Shown piece by piece: positions 44,726-54,194 of a DNA stretch of 54,196 bases. This DNA is from Maricaulis sp. (lineage in GTDB: Bacteria > Pseudomonadota > Alphaproteobacteria > Caulobacterales > Maricaulaceae). Below the pieces are notes generated by a model. That model was given only the letters and a program-made list of their open reading frames with translations. It had not been told where the DNA came from and did no database searches. Where the stretch lies: contig NZ_JAEPOL010000024.1 in the NCBI RefSeq assembly GCF_017642925.1, forward strand, positions 1 to 54,196. The letters are read 5' to 3'. A program made the translations under genes and the position numbers. Every line of letters begins with the position of its first letter. Within the stretch, counting starts at the first letter, position 1.

Positions 44726-45943
44726 ATGACACGCGTCGTGGCAAAATTCGGCGGCACGTCGGTCGGGTCGATCGAGCGTATCCGGCATTCTGCCGGGCTC
44801 GTGGCCGAGGCCGTGCGCCGGGGCGAGAGCCTGGCCGTTGTCGTGTCGGCCATGGCCGGCGAGACCGACCGTATTCTCGGTCTGGCCGGTGCGTTCGGCG
44901 CGGGGCTTGGCGATGTCGAGACCGATGTCGCCCTGGCGGCGGGCGAGCAGGTGTCCTCTGCGCTGATGGCGCTGGCCCTGCGCGAAGCCGGTTTCGAGGC
45001 GCGATCCTTCCAGGGCTGGCAGTTGCCGGTGGTGACGGACGGTCCGCCCGGTGCGTCGCGGATCGCGGGGATGGATGTCTCTGCACTGGAGGCGGCGATG
45101 CAGGCCGGGGTCATTCCCGTGCTGGCCGGCTTCCAGGGGATCACCTCGCAGGGCGAGATCCGCACGCTGGGGCGCGGCGGCACCGATCTGTCCGCAGCCG
45201 CACTGGCGGCGGCGCTGGGGGCGCGGTGCGATATCTATACCGATGTCGATGGCGTCTACACGACCGACCCGCGTATCGAGCCGGCCGCCCGCCGGCTGGA
45301 CGCGATCAGTCATGACGAGATGCTGGAACTGGCCGCCCAGGGCGCCAAAGTGTTGCAGACCCGCTCGGTCGAGTTCGCGAAATCGCGCGGCGTGCCGATG
45401 CGGGTCCTGTCGTCCTTCCTCGAGACCGGTGAGAGCCGTGGCACGGATGTGGTCGAGACGCAGGACATCGCGGAACGCCGCATCGTGTCCGGCGTTGCCT
45501 ATGCGCGGGACCAGGCGCGGATTGCGCTTCTGGGTGCCTCCGGCCGCTCGGAGCTCGCGGCACGCACATTTGCCATCCTTGCGGACGCGGAGATCGGGGT
45601 CGACATGATCGTTCAGGCGCACACCCGCACGCCGGGTCGTGTGAATATCGAGTTTTCCGTCGCCCACCGCGATCTGGCCCGCGCCCAGGCGGCGCTGGAG
45701 GCCGGTCTGCCCGGCGCCGATATCTCGTCGGAGACGGGGCTGGCAAAAGTCTCTATTGTGGGGGCGGGGCTGCGCCAGCGGGCCGATATCGCGCGCTCCC
45801 TGTTTGCAGTGCTGGGCGAACAGGGGATCAGCGTCAGGGTGCTGGCAACCTCGGAAATCAAGATTTCCGCCCTTATCGACAATGACGCCGTCGAGCGCGC
45901 CGTGCGGGCGTTGCACACGGCTTACGGACTGGAGCGGGTATAG
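44726..45943 (+). CDS. lysC: Aspartate kinase
   Basis: LysC phosphorylates aspartate, the first step towards lysine, threonine and methionine. The 405-residue protein starts MTRVVAKFGGTSVGSIERI, contains LGRGGTDLSAAALAAALGA and FTTDPRI-like YTTDPRIEPAARRLDAISHDEMLELA, and ends with two ACT domains that bind lysine or threonine for feedback inhibition. It lies just 4 nt upstream of ptsP, a linkage typical of alphaproteobacteria. Confidence 0.96.
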   Translation: MTRVVAKFGGTSVGSIERIRHSAGLVAEAVRRGESLAVVVSAMAGETDRILGLAGAFGAGLGDVETDVALAAGEQVSSALMALALREAGFEARSFQGWQLPVVTDGPPGASRIAGMDVSALEAAMQAGVIPVLAGFQGITSQGEIRTLGRGGTDLSAAALAAALGARCDIYTDVDGVYTTDPRIEPAARRLDAISHDEMLELAAQGAKVLQTRSVEFAKSRGVPMRVLSSFLETGESRGTDVVETQDIAERRIVSGVAYARDQARIALLGASGRSELAARTFAILADAEIGVDMIVQAHTRTPGRVNIEFSVAHRDLARAQAALEAGLPGADISSETGLAKVSIVGAGLRQRADIARSLFAVLGEQGISVRVLATSEIKISALIDNDAVERAVRALHTAYGLERV

Positions 45944-45947
45944 CCGC

Positions 45948-48242
45948 ATGGACGATCTGAAGACCTCTCCCATGCGCGATCCGCGCCGCCTGCTCAAGCG
46001 CATGCGCGAGCTCATGGCGGTGCAGGAGAACGCCCAGGCACGCCTGGACCATCTCACCGCCATGATCGCGGAAGAGGCGGGGTGGGATGTCTGCTCGATC
46101 TATCTGGCCCGCCAGTCCAACGCGCTGGAACTGTGCGCCACCTTCGGCCTGAAGGCCGAGGCCGTGCACCATGTGCGCCTGCAGCCGGGCGAGGGTCTGG
46201 TTGGCCTGGTCGCCCGCCGGGCCCGGCCGCTCTCGACCTCGAACGCCCGGGCGCATCCGGCCTTCTCCTACAAGCCGGAAACGGGCGAAGAGCCCTTCAA
46301 CACCTTTGTCGGCGTGCCAATCCTGCGCGGCGGCCGCATGGTCGGGGTGCTGACCGCGCAGACCTCCCAGGAACGCCAGGTCGCGACCGACGAGATCGAG
46401 ACGCTGCAGACCGTCGCCATGGTGCTCGCCGAGATCGTCGCTTCCGGCGATATCGTCGACTCCGAGGAAATGGCCGGTCTGGACATGCGCCAGTCGCGGC
46501 CTGAACGCTTCCAGGGCGGCGCCTTCTCCGGCGGGATTGCGCGCGGCGTCGCGGTGCTGTTCGAGCCGCATGTCGAGTCAGCCCGGCTGATTGCCGACGA
46601 TCCCGGCCGCGAGGAAGAGCGGCTCGACACGGCCATCTCCTCACTGCGGATCCAGATCGACGAGATGCTGGACAGTGGCCGCATCCCGTTTGGTGGACCG
46701 ACGCGTGACGTGTTGCAGGCCTACCGGATGTTCGCCCATGACCGCGGCTGGCTGGAGCGGCTGCGCGAGGCGGTGCGGCGTGGCCTGACGGCAGAGGCGG
46801 CGGTCGAACGCGTGCGGAACGAGAACCGGGCGCGGCTGATGAAGGCGGCGGATCCGACCTTCCGCGAGCGCCTGCACGATCTGGAAGACCTCGCCAACCG
46901 CCTGCTGCGCCATCTCAATGGCGGCGCCAAGTCGTCGGCCGAGCTGCCCGACAATGCGATCATCATCGCCCGCAATATCGGTCCGGCAGAATTGCTGGAG
47001 TTCGACCGTGAGAAGCTCAAGGGCATCGCGCTGGAAGAAGGCTCGGCCCAGTCTCACGCCGCGATCGTGGCCAAGGCGCTCGGCATTCCGCTCGTCGGCC
47101 GCCTGGAAGGTGCGCTCGACCAGACCGAGGACGGTGATCCGGTCATCCTGGACGGTGAGTTCGGCGTGCTGCACATCCGGCCGCAGGTCGATGTCGCCGA
47201 AACCTATGACGCCCGGATCCAGACCCTGTCGGAACGCCGGCTGGCCTATGCCGAGTTGCGGGGCCCGGCAGTGTCGGCGGACGGTGTGCGGATCGGCCTG
47301 CACATGAATGCGGGCCTGCTGATCGAGCTGATGGCGCTGGACGAGACCGGTGCCGACGGCGTCGGCCTGTTCCGCACCGAATTCCAGTTCATGGTCGCCG
47401 AGACGCTGCCGCGCCTGTCCGCCCAGTCGGCGGTCTACAAGTCGGTCCTGGATGCGGCGGGCGAGCGGCCGGTCGTGTTCCGTACGCTCGATCTGGGCGG
47501 CGACAAGGTCGCGCCCTTTGCGCCCTCGACCAAGGAACCCAATCCGGCGCTGGGCTGGCGGGCCATCCGCATGGGCCTGGATCGTCCCGGCCTCTTGCGC
47601 TACCAGCTGCGCGCCCTGATCCTGGCGGCGGCGGGGCGGCCCCTGAAAGTCATGTTCCCGATGATCTCGGCGCCCTGGGAAGTGCGCGCGGCGCGCGACA
47701 TGCTGGACCGCGAGCTGCGTCATGCCGAACGGGCGGGCTATGTCATGCCGTCGGACGTCAAGGTCGGCATCATGCTGGAGACGCCGGGCATGGCCTGGGC
47801 GCTTGAGCACGCCATCGAAGCGGTCGACTTCGTCGCCGTCGGCGCCAATGACCTGATGCAGTATTTCTTTGCGGCCGACCGGCAGAATTCGCGTGTCTCG
47901 GATCGGTACGATGTGCTCAGCCCGGCCGCCCTCGACCTTCTCAAACGGGTACGCGATATCTGCGCCGAACACGACACGCCGGTGTCCGTATGCGGCGAAA
48001 TCGCCTCCAAGCCGCTGGAGGCTGCCGTGCTGATAGGCCTTGGTTACCGAAGTCTTTCCATGGCCGCTCCGAACATCGGCCCGATCAAGAAACTCGTCTC
48101 CGGTCTCGACGTCGAAAAACTTGGCATCTGGCTTGCGAGCCGGCTTCAGAGCCCCGCAGACAGTCTGCGTCCGCTTCTCCTCGAGGCAGGGGAAGACGCC
48201 GGACTGCCTCGCGAGGCTGTTGAAAACGGTCGAGGGATTTGA
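45948..48242 (+). CDS. ptsP: Nitrogen PTS enzyme I (PtsP) with GAF domain
   Basis: This 764-residue phosphoenolpyruvate-protein phosphotransferase begins the nitrogen phosphotransfer chain EI-Ntr to NPr to EIIA-Ntr. The N-terminal GAF domain (about 20-160) may sense glutamine. The PEP-utiliser swivelling domain carries the phospho-His in AQSHAAIVAKALGIPLVG (His370). The C-terminal TIM barrel has GLFRTEFQFM and DKVAPFAPSTKEPNPALGWR, then FVAVGANDLMQY. HPr/NPr is not encoded here. It follows lysC closely, so one transcript is likely. Confidence 0.94.
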   Translation: MDDLKTSPMRDPRRLLKRMRELMAVQENAQARLDHLTAMIAEEAGWDVCSIYLARQSNALELCATFGLKAEAVHHVRLQPGEGLVGLVARRARPLSTSNARAHPAFSYKPETGEEPFNTFVGVPILRGGRMVGVLTAQTSQERQVATDEIETLQTVAMVLAEIVASGDIVDSEEMAGLDMRQSRPERFQGGAFSGGIARGVAVLFEPHVESARLIADDPGREEERLDTAISSLRIQIDEMLDSGRIPFGGPTRDVLQAYRMFAHDRGWLERLREAVRRGLTAEAAVERVRNENRARLMKAADPTFRERLHDLEDLANRLLRHLNGGAKSSAELPDNAIIIARNIGPAELLEFDREKLKGIALEEGSAQSHAAIVAKALGIPLVGRLEGALDQTEDGDPVILDGEFGVLHIRPQVDVAETYDARIQTLSERRLAYAELRGPAVSADGVRIGLHMNAGLLIELMALDETGADGVGLFRTEFQFMVAETLPRLSAQSAVYKSVLDAAGERPVVFRTLDLGGDKVAPFAPSTKEPNPALGWRAIRMGLDRPGLLRYQLRALILAAAGRPLKVMFPMISAPWEVRAARDMLDRELRHAERAGYVMPSDVKVGIMLETPGMAWALEHAIEAVDFVAVGANDLMQYFFAADRQNSRVSDRYDVLSPAALDLLKRVRDICAEHDTPVSVCGEIASKPLEAAVLIGLGYRSLSMAAPNIGPIKKLVSGLDVEKLGIWLASRLQSPADSLRPLLLEAGEDAGLPREAVENGRGI

Positions 48243-48320
48243 TCTTATAGAGCGGGGTTAGGGCAAAGTTACCCTTAATTGCGTTCTTGGGTGACGATCG
48301 CTCCGGGGAGAGAGCGGTAG

Positions 48321-49181
48321 ATGGCTATGATGGGTCAAGCGTCGGGTGCGGACTTCGTTCCGGTTGATGCTGTCTATTCTGATGACAGTATCGGCTATGT
48401 GCAATTGACGGCCGGCGACCGGCTGCGCGAGGCGCGGTCGAAGATGAACCTGTCGCTCAAACAGGCTGCCGAACGCACCCGGATCCGCGCCGACTATCTC
48501 GAAGCTCTTGAAAACATGGACCCGCGCGGCCTGCCGGCCCGGGCCTATGCTGTCGGCTATCTGCGCACCTATGCCAGCTTCCTGTCGCTTGAGCCCGCCG
48601 GGCTCGTCGAGCAGTTCAAGCGCGAGGTGGACACCGAGACAGGCCGGGCGGCGCCCAGTGCCGCGGCCCCGACGCGCAAGCCGATCAAGCTGCCGCGCGG
48701 CCTGTTCGGTGTCGTCATCATCCTGGCCGCGCTGGCCGGTGTGGCCTGGTGGTATTCCGAGCAGGTCGGCACAGGCGGCATTCTGGGCAATCCGCCCTCG
48801 CCGCCGGATGCGGCGCCGGAATGGGCGCGTCCCGGTTTCGACGTGGCCGCCACGGCGCCCAGTCTCGACGATATCTGGACGGGGCTTCCGCTCGGCAAGG
48901 CCGGAACCGCTGCCGGCACCGTCGTGATGCGGGCCCTGTCGCCGACCTGGATCGAGGTGCAGGACGCGTCTGGCCGGATCCTGTTCGCCCGCGAGCTCGC
49001 CGCCGGCGAGACCTATCAGGCGCTGGAGCCGGGCCTGACCGTGTCCGCAACGGATGCGGGCGCAATCCAGCTGGAGCATGAGGGCGAGATCGTCGGCACG
49101 CTCGGCGAACTCGGTGCACCGGTCGAGAACTTGCCGGTTCTGGCCCAGCTGCAGCCGCAGGACACCGCGCAGCCGCAGTAA
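48321..49181 (+). CDS. RodZ-like helix-turn-helix membrane protein
   Basis: This 286-residue protein has an N-terminal HTH_25 domain (LREARSKMNLSLKQAAERTR, YLEALENMDPRGLPARAYAV), a single transmembrane helix (RGLFGVVIILAALAGVAWWY) near residue 120, and a C-terminal periplasmic DUF4115 beta-domain (SPTWIEVQDASGRILFAREL). That is the RodZ plan: RodZ links the MreB cytoskeleton to cell-wall synthesis and cell shape. It lies 85 nt upstream of ispG, as in many alphaproteobacteria. Whether it binds MreB or DNA here is inferred. Confidence 0.87.
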   Translation: MAMMGQASGADFVPVDAVYSDDSIGYVQLTAGDRLREARSKMNLSLKQAAERTRIRADYLEALENMDPRGLPARAYAVGYLRTYASFLSLEPAGLVEQFKREVDTETGRAAPSAAAPTRKPIKLPRGLFGVVIILAALAGVAWWYSEQVGTGGILGNPPSPPDAAPEWARPGFDVAATAPSLDDIWTGLPLGKAGTAAGTVVMRALSPTWIEVQDASGRILFARELAAGETYQALEPGLTVSATDAGAIQLEHEGEIVGTLGELGAPVENLPVLAQLQPQDTAQPQ

Positions 49182-49266
49182 TCTGTCGCACCCCGGTCGA
49201 AACATCGCCGCATTGACGCTATATGCGCACCGGACGGCCGTTGGACGGCCGCGAAGGGAGTGACGG

Positions 49267-50412
49267 ATGTCGCAAGCCGGTAAGGATCCCCGCAGCGTGA
49301 GACCGTGGCGCATGATCGAGCGCCGCAAGAGCCGCACCATCCGCGTGGGCGGACTGGAAGTTGGCGGCGATGCGCCGATCACGGTCCAGACCATGACCAA
49401 TACGCCGACGGCGGATGCCGCCGCGACGATCGACCAGATCCGGCGCTGCGAAGAGGCCGGTGCCGACATGGTACGCGTCTCCTGTCCCGACGAAGACTCG
49501 ACGGCGGCCTTCCGCACCATAGCGAAAGCGGCCAAGGTGCCGCTGATCGCGGACATCCATTTCCACTACAAGCGCGGCATCGAAGCCGCCGAGGCCGGAG
49601 CGGCCTGCCTGCGGATCAATCCGGGCAATATCGGTTCGATGGACCGGGTGAAGGATGTCGTCCAGGCCGCACGCGATCACGGCTGTGCCATCCGCATCGG
49701 CGTCAATGCCGGCTCGCTGGAGCGTCACCTGCTGGAGAAATACGGCGAGCCTTGTCCCGAGGCGATGGTGGAAAGCGCGCTGGATCATGCCCGCATCCTC
49801 GAAGACCTCGATTTCCGCGACTACAAGATTTCCGTGAAGGCGTCGGACGCCTTCCTCACCGTGGCGGCCTATCAGGCGCTGTCCGAAGCCACGGATGCGC
49901 CGCTGCACCTCGGTGTGACCGAGGCCGGCGGCTTGCGGACGGGGACGGTGAAATCTGCCATCGGTATCGGCTCGCTCCTGTGGGCAGGGATCGGCGACAC
50001 GATCCGCGTCTCGCTGTCGGCGGAACCGGAAGAGGAGGTGAAGGTCGGGTTCGACATTCTCAAATCGCTCGGCCTGCGCACCCGCGGCGTGAATATCATT
50101 GCCTGCCCGTCCTGCGCCCGGCAGGGTTTCGATGTCATCCGGACTGTGGAAAAACTCGAGCAGCGGCTGGCGCATATCTCCGAGCCGATCTCGCTGTCGA
50201 TCATCGGCTGTGTGGTCAACGGGCCCGGCGAGGCGCTGATGACCGATCTCGGTTTCACCGGCGGCGGTGCGGGGCGTGGCAAGATGTACGTGTCCGGCCG
50301 GCCGGACCACAATGTCTCCAACGAGGAGATGATCGATCACATCGTCGAGATGGTGGAAGCGCGCGCCGCGCAAATGCGCGCCGAGAGCCTGGCGGACACC
50401 GCTGCGGAATAA
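49267..50412 (+). CDS. ispG: 4-hydroxy-3-methylbut-2-en-1-yl diphosphate synthase
   Basis: IspG (GcpE) is a [4Fe-4S] enzyme of the MEP isoprenoid pathway that makes HMBPP from MEcPP. The 381-residue protein has [16 protein letters not shown] at its N terminus and the TIM barrel region [19 protein letters not shown]. The cluster ligands lie in [12 protein letters not shown] (two Cys) and [10 protein letters not shown] (third Cys, followed by the Glu ligand). SD GGGAG sits 7 nt before the ATG. Confidence 0.96.
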   Translation: MSQAGKDPRSVRPWRMIERRKSRTIRVGGLEVGGDAPITVQTMTNTPTADAAATIDQIRRCEEAGADMVRVSCPDEDSTAAFRTIAKAAKVPLIADIHFHYKRGIEAAEAGAACLRINPGNIGSMDRVKDVVQAARDHGCAIRIGVNAGSLERHLLEKYGEPCPEAMVESALDHARILEDLDFRDYKISVKASDAFLTVAAYQALSEATDAPLHLGVTEAGGLRTGTVKSAIGIGSLLWAGIGDTIRVSLSAEPEEEVKVGFDILKSLGLRTRGVNIIACPSCARQGFDVIRTVEKLEQRLAHISEPISLSIIGCVVNGPGEALMTDLGFTGGGAGRGKMYVSGRPDHNVSNEEMIDHIVEMVEARAAQMRAESLADTAAE

Positions 50413-50532
50413 GAGGGCTGGACGGCCAGGTATCGGCTGTGGCACGGGCTTTTTTCCGGACCGGTGCCGGTTTAGTGAAATGCACGCATGGGGAGAGTCC
50501 GGATTCGCGGGTTCTCCGGCTGGGGGAAAATC

Positions 50533-50883
50533 ATGCAGGTCAGGATCTACGGGCTGAAGAATTGCGACACTTGCCGCAAGGCGGTGAAGGAGCTGGAAGA
50601 GGCCGGCCGGGATCACGAATTTGTCGATATCCGCGACGAGCTCGACCGGGTGCGAAAAGTGCCGGCCTGGATCGATGCCGTGGGCGCCAAGAAGCTCGTG
50701 AACACGCGTTCCACGACCTGGCGGAATCTGTCGGCCGAAGACAAGCTGATTGCCGAGGATGATCCGGCCGGCCTGCTCATCACCTATCCCACCCTTATCA
50801 AGCGGCCGGTTATCGAGGCCGGCGGCGATGTGATTGTGGGCTGGAGCAGCGATACGCTGGCCGGGCTCACGGCCGCGGAATGA
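50533..50883 (+). CDS. ArsC/Spx family protein, YffB-like
   Basis: This 116-residue protein of the arsenate-reductase-like YffB/Spx group has IYGLKNCDTCRKAVKELEEA with a CxxC motif, VDIRDEL and LITYPTLIKRPVIEAGG, with the loop that binds thiols. YffB proteins act as glutathione-dependent reductases of unclear substrate, and they differ from true arsenate reductases. I start at 50533 because MQVRIYGLKNCDT is the family's usual beginning. The stop overlaps the aldolase start by 4 nt. Confidence 0.87.
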   Translation: MQVRIYGLKNCDTCRKAVKELEEAGRDHEFVDIRDELDRVRKVPAWIDAVGAKKLVNTRSTTWRNLSAEDKLIAEDDPAGLLITYPTLIKRPVIEAGGDVIVGWSSDTLAGLTAAE

Positions 50884-51980
50884 ATGCCGCATTGAGAGCC
50901 CGCTGCGATCTCGATCTCAGCTTTCCCTATCACACCGATGGCAGTCCGGCAGACCGGCTCGAACGCGTCGCCGCCTATATGCGCTCAGCGGGGCTGGGGG
51001 CAGAAGCCTATCTGACGGGCGAGAGTGTCGCCCGTCTGGAAGCGCGCATGGCGGCCCTGTTCGGCAAGCCGGCGGCGGTCTGGTTTCCCTCCGGCACCAT
51101 GGCCCAGGGCGTTGCGGCGCGCCTGCACTGCCAGGCCGCTGGCAATGCCCGTCTCGGCCTGCACCCGACCTCGCATCTCGCCCTTCACGAAGAAGACGGC
51201 CACATCCATCTGCACGGGCTGGAGCCGGTGAGCTGCGGCGCGTGGCCCCGTCCCCTGAGTGCGGACGACCTGCCGGCCGATGCCGGGTGCACGATCATCG
51301 AACTGCCGCAGCGCCACAATGGCGGCGCTCTGCCCGACTGGGATGCGCTGCAGGCGATCAAGGCGCGTGCACGTAAAACCGGCCAGGCGCTGCACATGGA
51401 CGGTGCGCGGATCTGGGCTCTGCCGATGGCCTGGCCCGGGCATGACCTGCCCGAAATCTGCGACGGCTTCGCCTCGGTCTACGCCTCCTTCTACAAGGAT
51501 CTCGGCGCCTCGGGCGGCGCCGTCCTGGCCGGCGAGGCGGACTTCGTGGAGGAGGCCCGCCTGTGGCTGGCGCGCATGGGCGGGCGTCTGGTCTCGGCCT
51601 GGCCGATGGTGCCCGATGCGCTGCGTGTACTCGATGTGCGGCTGCCGCAGATCCCGCTTTTCGTGGAACGGGCGCGCGGGATCGCGATGGGGGTCGGCGA
51701 CCAGCCCGGACTGTCGATCACGCCCAATCCACCGAAGGTCAACATGATGCATGTCCGGCTGGATTGTGATGTCGCGACGGCCGAAGCGGCCCGGGATGCG
51801 GTCGCCGAGGCGACGGGCGTCTGGCTTGGCAACCGGTTCTGGCATTTCGGGCACGACCCGGTGCCCGCTCTGGAGCTCTGCATCGGCGAACGGGCTTTCC
51901 AGGCCGATATCATGCGCATCGTCGAGGCCATCCGCGCCATGGGCGCCTATGTCGTCGCGGCTCAGTCGACCAGCGGGTAG
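50880..51980 (+). CDS. Low-specificity L-threonine aldolase / beta-eliminating lyase
   Basis: This 366-residue PLP enzyme cleaves L-threonine or related beta-hydroxy amino acids to glycine and an aldehyde. It has AYLTGESVARLEARMAALFG, AAVWFPSGTMAQG, an LHMDGARIWALPMA Asp region, and the PLP-lysine motif YASFYKDLGASGGAV (Lys206). The C-terminal domain includes TGVWLGNRFWHFGHDPV. It is translationally coupled to the YffB-like gene. Its last 19 nt overlap the end of the convergent retropepsin gene. Confidence 0.87.
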   Translation: MNAALRARCDLDLSFPYHTDGSPADRLERVAAYMRSAGLGAEAYLTGESVARLEARMAALFGKPAAVWFPSGTMAQGVAARLHCQAAGNARLGLHPTSHLALHEEDGHIHLHGLEPVSCGAWPRPLSADDLPADAGCTIIELPQRHNGGALPDWDALQAIKARARKTGQALHMDGARIWALPMAWPGHDLPEICDGFASVYASFYKDLGASGGAVLAGEADFVEEARLWLARMGGRLVSAWPMVPDALRVLDVRLPQIPLFVERARGIAMGVGDQPGLSITPNPPKVNMMHVRLDCDVATAEAARDAVAEATGVWLGNRFWHFGHDPVPALELCIGERAFQADIMRIVEAIRAMGAYVVAAQSTSG

Positions 51981-53083
51981 AGCGTCAGGCGCACGTCCAT
52001 CGCTTCGCCATTGCGCAGCAGGCTGAGATCGAGAATTTCGGGCGGTGTACCGTCGACCGAGCAGTCCCGGTCGCGCATTGAACGGCCGTTGAAATGGGTG
52101 ATGACGTCGCCCGTCAGCACGCCGGCATCGAAGGCCGGAGTATTGGCGATCACGGTGGCCACGCGCATGCCGTCGCCCTCCGGCACCAGGACCAGACCGT
52201 GCGTGATCAGCGGTTCGAAGGTGATGGGCGTGTCCGGGGCGTGACGCATCATGCGGACGCGCTCATGGCGCTGGTCGAAGGTCCACACGAAGTGCCGCAT
52301 GGCCTGTCCACCCAGAATTTCCGTTTCGGGCGTGGATTCAATCACCGGCTGGATCAGCACGTTGTCGCCGATCTGCGCATTTCCGGCGAGGCGCGCGGCG
52401 GAGCGGCGCTCGATCTCCGAAAAGCGGACGGCTGCGCCGGTCGCGCGCGGCGGCGCGATCGTGTCATAGCGTTCCAGATCGCGCAGGACGATCGGGCTCA
52501 GCGCCGCGCCGCTGTCGATCAGCAGGCGTCGCGTGCGATCGGGAAAGCTGACGCGGATCCAGGGGCGGGAGTCGGGACCGTTCGCATCGAACACCGTGAC
52601 GCCGTCCGGGCGTGGCAGGGCGCCGCTCTCCACCCGCATCTCGCCCAGGCCATAGTCGAGCGTCAGCAGCACATCCTCAAAGGCGTCATACTCCAGTATG
52701 CCGTCGATCTCGCGCCCCAGGGCAATCGAGAGGTGATCGAGCTCGCGGACCCCCGCCCGCAGGCCGGTCAGGGCGACCGGCCCGGCGGTGACGCGTCCGA
52801 AATTCGCCCGCACGCCACTGTCCAGCCGCTGTCCGGAAACGCGCTCGACACTGTCCGGATCGACATAGCTGGCCGAGGCGCCCGTGTCGTAGAGAAACCA
52901 GAGCGTCCGGTCTTGCGCCGTCTCGCCGTCGCGCACTTCGAGTGTCACCGGCAGGAAGAAATAGCCGCGGCACATCTGCGAGGGCAGGACGACCGGATCG
53001 ATCGTGCGGGCGGCCGCCGGGGGCGGCGCGGCAAGCTTGCCTGCAACCAGCAGCACGACTATCAGAGCGAACACCCGTTTCAT
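51962..53083 (-). CDS. Two-lobed retropepsin-like aspartic protease with PDZ domain
   Basis: This 373-residue exported protein has a signal peptide (FALIVVLLVAGKLAAPPPAA). It carries two aspartic-protease motifs, FLYDTGASAS (Asp66) and LLIDSGAALS (Asp190), each in a lobe of roughly 120 residues, and then a C-terminal PDZ-like domain with AGVLTGDVITHFNGRSMRD. The two lobes look like an internal duplication forming a pepsin-like pseudo-dimer from one chain. It should act in the periplasm on unknown substrates. Its 3' end overlaps the aldolase gene by 19 nt. Confidence 0.85.
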   Translation of the reverse strand: MKRVFALIVVLLVAGKLAAPPPAAARTIDPVVLPSQMCRGYFFLPVTLEVRDGETAQDRTLWFLYDTGASASYVDPDSVERVSGQRLDSGVRANFGRVTAGPVALTGLRAGVRELDHLSIALGREIDGILEYDAFEDVLLTLDYGLGEMRVESGALPRPDGVTVFDANGPDSRPWIRVSFPDRTRRLLIDSGAALSPIVLRDLERYDTIAPPRATGAAVRFSEIERRSAARLAGNAQIGDNVLIQPVIESTPETEILGGQAMRHFVWTFDQRHERVRMMRHAPDTPITFEPLITHGLVLVPEGDGMRVATVIANTPAFDAGVLTGDVITHFNGRSMRDRDCSVDGTPPEILDLSLLRNGEAMDVRLTLYPLVD

Positions 53084-53152
53084 GCTTGTCCCCCGTCACG
53101 TTTCCCGCAGGATACGATAGCTGACCTGTATACCAAGTCGATTGGAGTTCCG

Positions 53153-53734
53153 ATGAAATCGATCTGCGTCTATTGCGGCTCCAATCCGGGCAAGGATCCG
53201 GCCTTCGTCGAAACAGCCCGCGGGGTTGGCCGGACGCTGGCCGAACGCGGCATCGATGTCGTTTATGGCGGTGGACAGGTCGGATTGATGGGCGAGCTGG
53301 CCGATGCCGCGCTGGAGGCCGGTGGCCGCGTGATCGGCATCATTCCGGAATTCCTGGCCCTGAAGGAAATCGCCCATCTCGAGCTGACCGAACTGCATGT
53401 CGTCCAGTCCATGCATGCGCGCAAGGCGATGATGGTGCAGATGTCCCAGGCCTTCATCGCCCTGCCGGGCGGTATCGGCACGATGGAGGAATTGTTCGAG
53501 GTGTGGACCTGGGCCCAGCTGGGCCACCACACCCATCCTGTGGGGCTGCTCAATGCGGCCGGCTATTACGACGACCTCATCGGCTTCCTCGACCGGATGA
53601 CGGACGAGCGCTTCCTGGCGGAAAACCACCGCCGCTCGCTGATGATCGCGGACCGTATCGACACGCTGCTGGCCGCTTTCGAAACCTACAAGGCCCCGCC
53701 GGCCGACGTCCGGATCAAGACCGGCCAGACCTGA
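53153..53734 (+). CDS. LOG family protein (cytokinin riboside 5'-monophosphate phosphoribohydrolase-like)
   Basis: This 193-residue Rossmann-like protein begins MKSICVYCGSNPGKDPAFVE. It has GIDVVYGGGQVGLMGELADA, MHARKAMMVQMSQAFIALPG and GGIGTMEELFEVWTWAQLG: the PGGxGTxxE motif defines the LOG family, which hydrolyses AMP or cytokinin nucleotides to free base and ribose phosphate. GGAG at 53144 supports the start. The gene is followed directly by the right mosaic repeat. Confidence 0.92.
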   Translation: MKSICVYCGSNPGKDPAFVETARGVGRTLAERGIDVVYGGGQVGLMGELADAALEAGGRVIGIIPEFLALKEIAHLELTELHVVQSMHARKAMMVQMSQAFIALPGGIGTMEELFEVWTWAQLGHHTHPVGLLNAAGYYDDLIGFLDRMTDERFLAENHRRSLMIADRIDTLLAAFETYKAPPADVRIKTGQT

Positions 53735-53769
53735 GCCGCACCGCTTTCTTTTCCTGTCTCTTTCCCCGC

Positions 53770-54194
53770 TTCCCCCGGCCCCCGTGCCGGGGCCAGGAGG
53801 AGCCTCCTCCTGAAACGCCGCCAGACCCCGGAACAAGTCCGGGGAAAGCGGCACTCCCTCTTTCTTCCCCATTTCATGGGGAAGTGGGCCCTCCGTAGCC
53901 TTGGCGAAGGAGGGGTCGAAGGGGCCGGCGCGTCAGCGCCGGAGGGCGGTGGAGCTTGGCATCAACATAACGCCGCTGACGCGGCGCCCCTCCGTCTCGC
54001 CGCCTTGCGGCGATCCACCTCCCCATGAAATGGGGAGGAAAGGTGTGTCAGCACCAAACCCTCCACGGCGCTGTGCGCCTGGAGCTATGAGAGGGGTGCG
54101 GGATGCACGGCGGACATCTGGTGTCCGATTTGAAGCTTTGGTGGTGATGCCCGAGGCATCCCGCACGCGGAGATTTACCCGGATCCCTTGCGGG
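53770..54194. repeat. Mosaic intergenic repeat, right copy
   Basis: This is the inverted counterpart of the left repeat. Exact blocks, read on the minus strand, are 54194-54139, 54118-54087, 54068-54050, 53849-53826 and 53805-53770, the same lengths and order as in the left copy. The central part (53850-54049) is unrelated to the left core. It encodes no credible protein; a 77-codon minus-strand frame reads through the repeat with Arg/Ser/Gly-rich composition. The repeat may extend beyond the window. Confidence 0.85.
53860..54042. repeat. MITE-like core module with 28-bp terminal inverted repeats
   Basis: The ends 53860-53887 and 54015-54042 are inverted repeats of 28 bp with 26 matches, and each contains the palindrome CCCCATTTCATGGGG or its complement. 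Between them are further self-complementary stretches (CCCTCCGTAGCCTTGGCGAAGGAGGG; CGCCGCTGACGCGGCG; TCGCCGCCTTGCGGCGA). The module fills the position occupied by a different sequence in the left mosaic repeat. There is no coding capacity or transposase. Confidence 0.75.

Noticed and set aside
53933-54166. 77-codon minus-strand frame (and the similar frame at 158 on the plus strand) beginning MRDASGITT
   Set aside because: Both peptides arise from the same mosaic repeat and lose similarity where the cores differ. They look like translated repeats, not genes.
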